A stretch of 12,115 nt of DNA, from positions 1-12,115 of the forward strand of contig JAEYTO010000085.1 of NCBI GenBank assembly GCA_023433925.1, in the 5' to 3' direction. Positions 1-6,062 of the stretch are shown here, piece by piece; positions within the stretch are counted from its first letter, which is position 1; each line of letters opens with the position of its first letter. The notes beneath the pieces were generated by a model. It had not been told where the DNA came from, ran no database searches, and worked only from the letters and a program-made list of their open reading frames with translations. Origin of the DNA: Pseudomonadota bacterium (GTDB lineage Bacteria; Desulfobacterota; Desulfovibrionia; Desulfovibrionales; Desulfovibrionaceae). The position numbers and the translations under genes are program-made.

Positions 1-36
1 GCCTTATCAAGAGCGGGCCTTGGTGGGTGGGGTCTG

Positions 37-56
37 GGGAGGGCAAAGCCCTTCCC
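37..56. other. imperfect hairpin downstream of the GT9 gene
   Basis: GGGC (41-44), loop AAA (45-47) and GCCC (48-51) form a short stem, which GGGA (37-40) and TTCCC (52-56) extend imperfectly. It lies 54 nt past the stop codon of the minus-strand glycosyltransferase gene. No T-run follows on the minus strand, so it is not a canonical intrinsic terminator. It may be a 3'-end stabiliser or a factor-dependent stop. Nothing else was recognised in bases 1-109. Confidence 0.35.
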
Positions 57-109
57 AGTCATCTGCAAGTTGCTCTAAAAGTCAGTCTGCTCCAGGAAGG
101 CTGGCGGCG

Positions 110-1540
110 TCAGGGCTCGACCAGGAGCGCGTCCAACGCCTCGATCAATGCCAGGGCCTCCCGCCTGGACTCGGGGCTGTAGTCGGCGTTCTGGAGGAAG
201 AGGTGCAGCCAGCTGGACAAGGGCCGCGCCAGGGGCGGCACGGCCTTCCAGAAATCATCGCCCAGGGTGCCGGACGTGCCGGACAGGCTGCGTCTCAGCT
301 CCCGGCCGAAGCGCGGCAACGCGCCGCGCAGGGCCGTGGCCAGCCTGAGGCTTGCCTGGCGCAGCGCCCGAGCCTCGGCCGTTGGCCGCTCCTCGCCCCA
401 CAGGCCGGCGCGCCAGCCGAAGAAGGCCGCCCAAAGGCGGCTGATGGCCTCGCGCGCCCCGGAAGCCGTGCCCACCAGAGGCTTCAGCGCATAGAGCCCG
501 GCCTCGTCGCGGGCCGTGAGCAGCAGCCGCTGGCCGGGCAGGCGCAGGCGGCCGAGGTCACCCTCCCGGCCCTCGGCGAGCAGCGAGGCCAGCAGGGCCA
601 TGCGGGCCGGAGCGAAGCTCTCCCGGCAGGGATGCGCGAGGTCCTGCCCGCCCCCGCTCTTCCTGCCGCACTCCCAGCAGCCCGAGCAGCTCATGGACGC
701 GCGGAGCACGTAGTGGCCCGGCTGGTAGGGGCCGGTCTCCCAGGGGTTCACCGGCCCCATGGACAGGTTGAGCACCTTGGCGCCGGTCCAGGCCGCCAGG
801 TGCATGGGGCCGGTATCGGGGGTGATCAGGACCTGCATGGTCTGGCCCACGGCGGCCAGCTCGGCCAGCCCGAGCTTGCCGGCCAGGTTGAGCACCCGCC
901 CCGGAGTCAGGCGCTCGACTTCGGCGGCAAGCTCGCGCTCGCCCGGCCCGCCGAAGAGCGCCGGATGGTAGCCGCGACGCTGAAGCGCGCCGGCCAAAGC
1001 CGCCCAGAAGCCGGGCTCGGGCCGCTTGGCCCGCTCGCTCGCGCCCACGAAGAGACCGACGCCGCGGGCATCGCGGGTCAAGGTGCGCGGCCGAGGCCAG
1101 CCCGTGGCGCGCATGTCCGCCAAGGGTACGCAGTCCAGGGCGTTCAGTTCGGCCCAATGGAAGCGGTTGTGGCGGTTGCAGTGCGTGAGCGCGGCCCGGT
1201 AGAGCTGGAAGAATCCCCGGATATAGCGTGCGCCGCCCGGCCCGGCCACGGGTCCGAGCTTCTCCTCGGCCCGCACCTGGGCCGCCAGCTCGGCGGCCTC
1301 GGGGCGGTGGGAGAGGTTCAGGCAGAGCAGGAAGCTCTCGCGCTTGAGCCGTTCGGCCCCTTCCCAGGGGAAGTAGGTCACGGCGGGGCTCACGGGCATG
1401 AGCGCCTCGTAGAACACGTGCTCGGCCACCACCCAGATGGGATGCCCCGGATAACGCCGGGCGAGCCAGAGCACGAGGGGGAAGGCCAGGATGGTGTCCC
1501 CCATGCGCTGCATCTGGAGGATGAGGATGGGCCGCTTCAT
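110..1540 (-). CDS. glycosyltransferase family 9 (ADP-heptose:LPS heptosyltransferase-like) with C-terminal extension
   Basis: Predicted to transfer a sugar, by family usually ADP-heptose, onto a lipopolysaccharide core or related surface glycan at the inner face of the cytoplasmic membrane. The 476-residue protein starts with the GT9 N-terminal Rossmann motif MGDTILAFPL (13-22). Later come GLFVGASERAKRPEPGFWA (162-180), LFGGPGE (195-201) and the donor-binding segment TPDTGPMHLAAWTG (240-253). A cysteine set (C285, C288, C291, C305) follows, of the kind common in heptosyltransferases. The core ends near residue 335, and about 140 mostly helical, Arg/Leu-rich residues follow that exceed the usual family length of about 340-360. 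The ATG at 1540 is preceded by GAGGAG (plus-strand 1550-1555) at 9-nt spacing. The gene is last in the apparent kinase/STAS/CgeB/GT9 operon. The acceptor and exact sugar cannot be read from sequence. Confidence 0.88.
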   Translation of the reverse strand: MKRPILILQMQRMGDTILAFPLVLWLARRYPGHPIWVVAEHVFYEALMPVSPAVTYFPWEGAERLKRESFLLCLNLSHRPEAAELAAQVRAEEKLGPVAGPGGARYIRGFFQLYRAALTHCNRHNRFHWAELNALDCVPLADMRATGWPRPRTLTRDARGVGLFVGASERAKRPEPGFWAALAGALQRRGYHPALFGGPGERELAAEVERLTPGRVLNLAGKLGLAELAAVGQTMQVLITPDTGPMHLAAWTGAKVLNLSMGPVNPWETGPYQPGHYVLRASMSCSGCWECGRKSGGGQDLAHPCRESFAPARMALLASLLAEGREGDLGRLRLPGQRLLLTARDEAGLYALKPLVGTASGAREAISRLWAAFFGWRAGLWGEERPTAEARALRQASLRLATALRGALPRFGRELRRSLSGTSGTLGDDFWKAVPPLARPLSSWLHLFLQNADYSPESRREALALIEALDALLVEP

Positions 1541-1556
1541 GCCCGCGGGCTCCTCG

Positions 1557-1579
1557 GCGCCCGGCCGGAAGCCGGGCGC
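1557..1579 (-). other. 9-bp intercistronic hairpin next to the GT9 ribosome-binding site
   Basis: A perfect inverted repeat: GCGCCCGGC (1557-1565), loop 1566-1570, GCCGGGCGC (1571-1579). On the minus-strand mRNA it lies between the CgeB-like and GT9 genes and ends one base before the GAGGAG Shine-Dalgarno of the GT9 gene. There is no U-run, so termination is unlikely. Its position suggests an effect on ribosome access or on mRNA processing, but this is inferred only from position. Confidence 0.5.
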
Positions 1580-1624
1580 GCGGATGCGGGGGATGTCCAG
1601 CCGGTTCCCGCGGGCATGGCGTGA

Positions 1625-3322
1625 CTAACCGAACAGCCGCCGCACGGCGTCCATGAGCGAGTTCAGCCGCAAGTCGTAGCTGTGCTCGCGGAGCACCCGC
1701 TCGCGGCCGGCCCGGGCGATTTTCTCGCGCGCCGCCGGGTTGCCCAGGTAGAAGCGCACCAGCTCCGGGATCTCCTCGGGGTCGCGGTAGCACACGGCCT
1801 CGCGGCCCAGCTCGAAGAGGCCCTCCATCTGCTCGCGGTAGTCCGAGAGCACGAAGCCGCCGCAGGCCGGCACATCGAACACGCGTTGGTTCACCGCGCC
1901 CTTCATCTGCTTGCTCGTGCAGTTGAAATTGATCTCGGAGAGCGGATAGAAGCCCGGCAGATCCGAGTAGTAGCTCAGCTCCGGGTGCCAGCGCCAGGGT
2001 TCCTGGCGGCCCTTGAGCGCCGTCCGCCAGTGCCTGTCGCCCACGATGAGCGGCTCGAAAGGCATGATCCTCTCGACGCAGGACAGCCGGTAGCGCCGGG
2101 TGGCCTCCCAGGTCAGCAGGGCCTCGTAGGCCAGGCGCTGCTCAAGGCTCGGCAGGGCCTCGTACAGGGCGTGGAGGTCCGGATACTCGGCGGCCAGGAA
2201 CTCGCGCACCGAGCGCGCGGCGCTCTCGGCAAAGGCTTGCGCCACCTGGCGGTAGGCCAGCACGAGCGGCCTCGGGGCCCTGGCGCCCTTGAGCCTGTGG
2301 GCCACCTTGGAGAGCATGGAGTTGCCCACGAAGGAGATGCGCGCTCGCCACGGGTGGCTGGCCGGCCGGGCCTTCGGCGGCCGGAAGCGCTCCACGTCCG
2401 CGGCCAGCGGCAGGTATTCCACGCTGACGAAGCCCTGGGCCTTGAGCGAGGGGATGTTGTCGCGGTCCCAGGTGAAGATGGCCGTGAGCGGGCTGTTCAA
2501 GCCCTGGTAGTGCGAGAGGATGAGGTGCGGGTTGTCCACGAACCAGGAGACCAGCGGCAGCTCCAGGCGGCTCAGCAGGTCCGCCAGGACGCCCTCGCGA
2601 TCCACGCCCAGGTGATTGATGGTCAGCACGAAGTCGGGCCGGAACTCCACCACGGACGACAGGAGCATCTCCACGAACTCGGTGCGGCCCTGCTCCTTGT
2701 CGCCGATGTCGATGAAGCGGTGCGGCACGGACATGCGCCGGCAGGCGGCCTCGATCTCGCCCATGAGGAAATACTTGCTGGACAGAAGCAGCAGCCGCGG
2801 CGGCCAGGCCGTGAACTTGGGGTAGCGGGCGCGGGACCAGAAGTCGTAGCGGTTGCTGGCCCGGCAGCTTTCGCGCACGGCCAGGTAATGGCCGGGGCGC
2901 AGGCGCAGGTAGATCGGATGCACGATGGGGATGAGCGGCGCGCCGCCGTTGGTCTCCTGCCAGCGGGTCAGCTCCTTGAGCGCCCCCTCGACGCTGGGCT
3001 CGTCGATCCAGGTCACGCCCGGCATCGAGCCGAGGCGCTCGCGCGCGCGGGTCAGATCCTGGATCGCCCCCTCGCGGTCCACGACGGCCACCGGCCCGCA
3101 GCCGCTCTCCACGAGGAGCGTCAGGGCATTGCCCATGCCGACGCCGATGACCACCGGCAGCCCTCGGCTGGAGGCCAGGTACTCCCTGGCCGGCCGAAGC
3201 TCGGTCTCGGCGCCCGAGCGGCCGAGCAGACGCCAGGTTTTGCCTTCGACGCTCAACAGGATGTCGCCGTCGCCGGACGGCGCGGCCTGGTAGCTGATGT
3301 CCCGTTTGTCGTGCACCGGCAT
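1625..3322 (-). CDS. CgeB-like glycosyltransferase (DUF3880 / group-1 glycosyltransferase fold)
   Basis: A probable cytoplasmic glycosyltransferase of the CgeB type, acting on a surface glycan or glycoprotein; donor and acceptor are unknown. From the chosen start the protein has 565 residues. Residues 1-175 hold a Rossmann-like glycine motif (VVIGVGMGN, 57-65). Residues 177-315 resemble the CgeB N-terminal module, with VSWFVDNPH (258-266) and VEYLPLAADVERF (301-313). Residues 464-555 match the C-terminal CgeB module: INFNCTSKQMKGAVNQRVFD (464-483), ACGGFVLSDYREQ (486-498) and a closing REHSYDLRLNSL. The ATG at 3322 lies 14 bp after the STAS stop. A longer in-frame start at 3421 would overlap STAS by 85 bp with an uncharacteristic Gly/Arg-rich leader, so it is disfavoured. 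The gene ends in TAG, which is in frame with the GT9 gene downstream. Confidence 0.83.
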   Translation of the reverse strand: MPVHDKRDISYQAAPSGDGDILLSVEGKTWRLLGRSGAETELRPAREYLASSRGLPVVIGVGMGNALTLLVESGCGPVAVVDREGAIQDLTRARERLGSMPGVTWIDEPSVEGALKELTRWQETNGGAPLIPIVHPIYLRLRPGHYLAVRESCRASNRYDFWSRARYPKFTAWPPRLLLLSSKYFLMGEIEAACRRMSVPHRFIDIGDKEQGRTEFVEMLLSSVVEFRPDFVLTINHLGVDREGVLADLLSRLELPLVSWFVDNPHLILSHYQGLNSPLTAIFTWDRDNIPSLKAQGFVSVEYLPLAADVERFRPPKARPASHPWRARISFVGNSMLSKVAHRLKGARAPRPLVLAYRQVAQAFAESAARSVREFLAAEYPDLHALYEALPSLEQRLAYEALLTWEATRRYRLSCVERIMPFEPLIVGDRHWRTALKGRQEPWRWHPELSYYSDLPGFYPLSEINFNCTSKQMKGAVNQRVFDVPACGGFVLSDYREQMEGLFELGREAVCYRDPEEIPELVRFYLGNPAAREKIARAGRERVLREHSYDLRLNSLMDAVRRLFG

Positions 3323-3336
3323 ATCTTGGCCGGCCT

Positions 3337-3675
3337 TTAGGCCAGGACCCTGGACAAGTCGCCCTCGTTGACCGCCACCGGGAATATGGCGTCGAGCTGC
3401 ACCAGCCGCAGGGTCTTGCACACCTGCGTGCTCGGGGACAGAAGCGTGAAGCGCTTGCCCGCCTCGTCGCAGAGCGACTTGAGCACGATGAGAAAGCCTA
3501 TGCCGGAGCTGTCGATGAAGGTGACCTTGGACAGGTCCATGACCAAGGCCCTGCCCTGGTCCTCCACCGCCGCGCGGCTCCGGTTCTTGAGTTCCTGGGC
3601 GTTGTCCATGGTGATCTCTCCGCCGAAGCGGATCACCAGGACATCGCCTAGCCTGTCGATTCGGTATTCTTCCAT
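3337..3675 (-). CDS. STAS-domain anti-anti-sigma factor (SpoIIAA/RsbV-like)
   Basis: A single-domain STAS protein of 112 residues, the normal size for a SpoIIAA/RsbV-type antagonist. By family it binds the partner anti-sigma kinase when unphosphorylated and is released when the kinase phosphorylates a conserved serine. That site is VTFIDSSGIGFL (51-62), with S56 the likely phospho-acceptor by alignment to the DSSG motif. GEITMDNAQELK near the N-terminus and LSKVTFID fit the STAS beta/alpha pattern. The start overlaps the end of the upstream kinase gene by 28 bp, which suggests translational coupling and roughly matched expression. The Shine-Dalgarno is weak, as expected for a coupled gene. 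The sigma factor or other target is not in the window. Confidence 0.9.
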   Translation of the reverse strand: MEEYRIDRLGDVLVIRFGGEITMDNAQELKNRSRAAVEDQGRALVMDLSKVTFIDSSGIGFLIVLKSLCDEAGKRFTLLSPSTQVCKTLRLVQLDAIFPVAVNEGDLSRVLA

Positions 3676-4085
3676 GACGTGCCGCCGATTTTCTTGCGCA
3701 TGACGACCTGATTCATGCCGTCCGCGCTGCCGTAGTCCAGTTTATCCGCGAGCTGCCGCAGGATGAACAATCCCCTGCCGCACTCGGCGCCCTCGCCCGG
3801 ATTCTCGAAGCAGGCCTGTTCCCAGTTCAGGCCCCTGCCCCAGTCAGCCACGCGCAGCTCGACGAAGTCGTCGGGCTCCACGCGCACGGTGATCTCCACG
3901 TCGCCCCGCGAGCCGCCGGGATAGGCGTGCACGGCCACGTTGAAGCAAGCCTCGCACAGAGCCAGGTCGAGTTCGTAGAGCAGCTCCTCGTCGCTCAGGT
4001 ACTGCCTGAGCAGGCACACGGCTGTCTTGGACAGCCTGCGCGCCTGCCTGGGCGCGGCCATTGTCCGCAGGCGGTATTCTTCCAT
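3648..4085 (-). CDS. GHKL-ATPase anti-sigma factor / serine kinase (SpoIIAB/RsbW-like)
   Basis: A 145-residue cytoplasmic protein with a lone HATPase_c fold and no receiver or histidine-phosphorylation domain. The N-box is CEACFNVAVHAYPGG (44-58; E45, N49). The G1 box is ADWGRGLNW (80-88) and the G2 box ECGRGLFILRQLADKLDY (101-118). By family it sequesters a target, classically a sigma factor, and phosphorylates its STAS partner, which is encoded immediately downstream. The ATG at 4085 is preferred: AGGA lies 8 nt upstream and length matches the family. An earlier in-frame ATG at 4205 would add 40 Arg/Pro-rich residues typical of a non-coding frame. The last residues (SWKNTESTG) come from reading through the STAS start region in another frame. 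The first codons share a 15-nt identical stretch with the STAS gene. Confidence 0.86.
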   Translation of the reverse strand: MEEYRLRTMAAPRQARRLSKTAVCLLRQYLSDEELLYELDLALCEACFNVAVHAYPGGSRGDVEITVRVEPDDFVELRVADWGRGLNWEQACFENPGEGAECGRGLFILRQLADKLDYGSADGMNQVVMRKKIGGTSWKNTESTG

Positions 4086-4253
4086 GTCCGATCCTGCCCG
4101 GCCGCCCCGCGCATGGCCGGGCCGCCGGGCTGGAGCATTTGCTTTTGAAAATGCCCTGCAAGCCATGCGTCGGCATGGCGTGCCGCCGCGTGGGCGTGGG
4201 CGCAATCCGCTTGCGCCGTCAACGCCGGAGCGAGCGTCTCAAAGTCAAACTGC
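4086..4253 (-). other. dtd to kinase intergenic region with two hairpins
   Basis: Two perfect 7-bp stems lie in this spacer: GGCGCAA (4199-4205) with TTGCGCC (4211-4217), and GCCATGC (4162-4168) with GCATGGC (4173-4179). Read on the minus strand they follow the dtd stop by about 37 and 75 nt. The second is followed, after about ten bases, by CATTTTC. Neither is a textbook intrinsic terminator, but together they may end or weaken the queD-dtd transcript. A weak promoter for the kinase gene may exist here (TTGCAG, then AATGCT on the minus strand), but the match is poor. Confidence 0.35.
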
Positions 4254-4730
4254 CTAGAAATCCGCGGAGTCCAGCCAGATGGTCACCGGACCCCAGTTGA
4301 CCAACTCGACCTCCATGTCCCCGCCGAAGACCCCGCACCCCACCTTGCCCGGCAGGGCGGCCTCCAGGTCGGCGGCCAGCCGCTCGTACAAGGCTTCGGC
4401 CCTGGCCGGCGGGGCCGCGTCGGAGAACGACGGCCGCCGCCCCCGGCGGCAATCCGCGTAGAGCGTGAACTGCGAGACCAGCAGCACGCCTCCGCCCGCC
4501 TCGCGCAGGCTCAGGTTCAGCTTGCCGGCCGAGTCCGGGAAGACCCGCAGGTCCAGGACCTTGTCGATCATGCGCTTCCAGGCCGGGCTGCGCGGCAGAT
4601 CCTCGCCGTCCATCCCGCCGAAGCCGGCCAGCAGGAGCAGGCCCTGGCCCACGGAGCCGGCCGTGCGCCAGCCGGCCTCTTCGCGCACGCGCACTTCGGC
4701 CCGGCGCACCCGCTGCACGAGAAAGCGCAT
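4254..4730 (-). CDS. dtd: D-aminoacyl-tRNA deacylase
   Basis: Hydrolyses D-amino acids (such as D-Tyr) and mischarged glycine from tRNA in the cytoplasm, preventing their use in translation. The 158-residue length is close to the family norm of about 145-150. The protein starts MRFLVQRVRRAEVRV, a typical DTD N-terminus. It carries the active-site motif SQFTLYAD (86-93), GRRPSF (97-102) and the cross-subunit Gly-cisPro motif NWGPVT (145-150). The start at 4730 is fixed by this N-terminus; an upstream in-frame ATG at 4817 lies inside queD and gives an Arg/Ser-rich leader. It begins 7 bp after the queD stop with AGGG just upstream, so the two genes are almost certainly co-transcribed. Confidence 0.95.
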   Translation of the reverse strand: MRFLVQRVRRAEVRVREEAGWRTAGSVGQGLLLLAGFGGMDGEDLPRSPAWKRMIDKVLDLRVFPDSAGKLNLSLREAGGGVLLVSQFTLYADCRRGRRPSFSDAAPPARAEALYERLAADLEAALPGKVGCGVFGGDMEVELVNWGPVTIWLDSADF

Positions 4731-4737
4731 GCCCGCC

Positions 4738-5133
4738 CTAGGCCTCGTTCTGCTCGAAATATGTCGCCGACTGGCTGGACTTCTCCGCCACCGTGACCTC
4801 GACGAGGCGCACGGCATAGCCCTTCAGGCGGCGCTCGATCTCCCGGAACAGGAAGCGAGCCAGGTGCTCCGAGGAGGGATTCTCACCGGAGAAGGCCTCC
4901 AGGTCGTTCAGGTGCTTGTGGTCGAGCAGACCCACGGCCTCGCGGGTGATGTCCTTGAGCACCTTGAAGTCGAGGAGCATGCCCGTGCGCTCATCCGTGC
5001 GCTCGCCCTCGATGCTGACCTCTACGCCGAAATTATGGCCGTGCAGGGCCTCGCACTTGCCTTCGTAGTGGCGCAGCCGGTGCGAGGCCGAAAACTCCTC
5101 GCGCACGGTCAGCCGCCATCTGCCGTTGCCCAT
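4738..5133 (-). CDS. queD: 6-carboxy-5,6,7,8-tetrahydropterin synthase
   Basis: Converts dihydroneopterin triphosphate to 6-carboxytetrahydropterin, the second step towards preQ0 and queuosine. The 131-residue protein has the zinc ligands H18 (SASH) and H31/H33 (LHGHNF), and a catalytic cysteine C27 in GKCEALHGH. It also has LDHKHLND (70-77; catalytic His region), the NPSSEHLA segment (85-92) and a late glutamate in VAEK (115-118). The ATG at 5133 is chosen for a strong GGGAG ribosome site about 6 nt upstream and a family-typical N-terminus; the longer in-frame start at 5202 lacks these. It is first in the queD-dtd unit. No queC, queE or queF is seen in the window, so the rest of the pathway must be elsewhere. 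A related PTPS-type function cannot be wholly excluded. Confidence 0.93.
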   Translation of the reverse strand: MGNGRWRLTVREEFSASHRLRHYEGKCEALHGHNFGVEVSIEGERTDERTGMLLDFKVLKDITREAVGLLDHKHLNDLEAFSGENPSSEHLARFLFREIERRLKGYAVRLVEVTVAEKSSQSATYFEQNEA

Positions 5134-5517
5134 CGGATCTCCCTTGCATGCCTGGCCGGCGCCGGAACGGCGCCGCGTGACTTCCGAGGCCTTCCATACC
5201 ACCGCTCATGGCGTCCCACAACACCGCGCGACCGGAAAACCCCGGCAAGAGAGGCCAGGCGGCGGGCTGTCGGGAAATGCCCTTCCGGCTCCTGGCAATC
5301 CCGCGATGCGCGACAAGCTCACGCATTGCTCATGGACGCCGTGCATCCGGCGGAATCCTGGCCGCGAGCTGTTTTTCTTGGCAGGTTGATGACAGACATA
5401 TTGCGCGACCGGACACCTATTACCTTTACTTACTCTACGACTTTCCTTAGGAAAAACGCGACCTCCTATCTCTAACAATCAATATGCCGACGCCAGCCCA
5501 GCGGCCCGCAGGGAACC
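5134..5517. other. 384-nt divergent intergenic region between queD and the 98-aa ORF
   Basis: No convincing gene is seen here. Just upstream of queD a perfect 7-bp stem, CGGCGCC (5157-5163) and GGCGCCG (5169-5175) with a 5-nt loop, lies in the probable queD leader. From about 5365 to 5485 the DNA is much richer in A+T than its surroundings, as expected for a promoter zone. There is a near-consensus TTGGCA (5378-5383) on the plus strand, but no good -10 at proper spacing. No preQ1 riboswitch consensus was recognised upstream of queD on the minus strand. Confidence 0.4.
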
Positions 5518-5814
5518 ATGCCCCCGAGGACTTACGACACGATCATCGATTTCGACAATGAGCGGCTCAAGAGCCTCGTCGAACGCGGCAGGAACATTCT
5601 ACGGATCAACGACGTGCTCATGTGCGCCACCGCGGGCAAGGAAAACTCGCTCTTCCGCGACGGGAACCGCCTGGAAGCCACGGAAGTAGCCCTGGTCAAT
5701 CTTTGCTACGCCGTAGCCTTCAATGACTGGAGCTTGGTCGGTATCGCCGTGGCCTCCCTGGAGCTGGCTCTTTCGCCGGACAACGACGCGCCCGATGAAA
5801 CCGGGAACTCATAG
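5518..5814 (+). CDS. hypothetical protein, 98 residues
   Basis: Family not recognised. The ATG at 5518 is preceded by AGGGA (5510-5514) at short spacing. The first half is charged (DFDNERLKSLVERGRNILR) and looks helical and soluble. Residues about 52-85 (EATEVALVNLCYAVAFNDWS and onward) form a more hydrophobic, probably amphipathic helix. The tail is acidic and probably disordered (SPDNDAPDETGNS). There is no signal peptide, clear membrane span or metal-binding motif. Third codon positions are mostly G/C (roughly 80%), which supports real coding but is lower than in dnaE. It stands alone between a divergent queD and a terminator 142 nt downstream. Confidence 0.62.
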   Translation: MPPRTYDTIIDFDNERLKSLVERGRNILRINDVLMCATAGKENSLFRDGNRLEATEVALVNLCYAVAFNDWSLVGIAVASLELALSPDNDAPDETGNS

Positions 5815-5955
5815 AGGCTACGGTGGACCGCTATCGGCCAGCCGTATTTGACGGCGCCAGCCGGCCCGCAAGCAGGAAGCGTCTTTTAGTTCAGTCGGGA
5901 AGGCTCCGGGGCGGATAGCCGTCTATTTGATTTATTGAGCAATGATTAACAAATT

Positions 5956-5998
5956 CAAAGCCCCGCGAGGAGCATTCCCTCGGGGCTTTGTTATTTTA
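5956..5998 (+). terminator. intrinsic (rho-independent) terminator
   Basis: CAAAGCCCC (5956-5964) pairs with GGGGCTTTG (5982-5990), and GAGG (5967-5970) with CCTC (5978-5981). There is a 2-nt bulge and a 7-nt loop. TTATTTTAT follows on the plus strand. It would end the transcript of the 98-aa ORF and insulate the sugar dehydrogenase gene. The minus strand lacks a comparable U-run. Confidence 0.88.
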
Positions 5999-6007
5999 TC
6001 CAATAAA

Positions 6008-6013
6008 TATAAT
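6008..6013 (+). promoter_or_regulatory. candidate -10 element (TATAAT) for the sugar dehydrogenase gene
   Basis: A perfect TATAAT lies just after the terminator and about 115 nt upstream of the dehydrogenase start. No good -35 box exists at 16-18 bp; TTGTTA at 5988 is too close (14 bp) and overlaps the terminator tail. The local A+T richness makes a chance match plausible, so this is only a candidate. Confidence 0.35.
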
Positions 6014-6062
6014 CGCAAATAAAACACGGAGAAAACAAATAAGGTATCCTCTCACCTGCTCC

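Noticed and set aside
20..1624. Long plus-strand open frame opposite the GT9 gene
   Set aside because: The translation is Gly/Ala/Gln/Arg-rich with no recognisable motif. The opposite strand carries clear GT9 motifs, so this is a GC-rich antisense shadow.
1625..1627. Pyrrolysine insertion at the amber codon between the glycosyltransferases
   Set aside because: TAG is used as an ordinary stop by most genes in the window, and the CgeB-like protein has a natural family C-terminus just before it.
1682..3340. 552-codon plus-strand frame opposite the CgeB-like gene
   Set aside because: Low-complexity His/Ala/Arg/Gln composition typical of the antisense of a high-GC3 gene, with no ribosome site or motif.
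5134..5250. preQ1 riboswitch upstream of queD
   Set aside because: The expected A-rich tail and pseudoknot consensus were not seen on the minus strand; only a simple GC stem is present.
5206..5478. 90-codon minus-strand frame upstream of queD, starting at TTG
   Set aside because: Rare start codon, Arg/Pro/Cys-rich composition, and it covers the A+T-rich region that is more likely a promoter zone.
5815..5955. tRNA or known small RNA gene between the 98-aa ORF and the terminator
   Set aside because: No cloverleaf, no T-arm consensus and no promoter match were found; only a 5-bp stem is visible.
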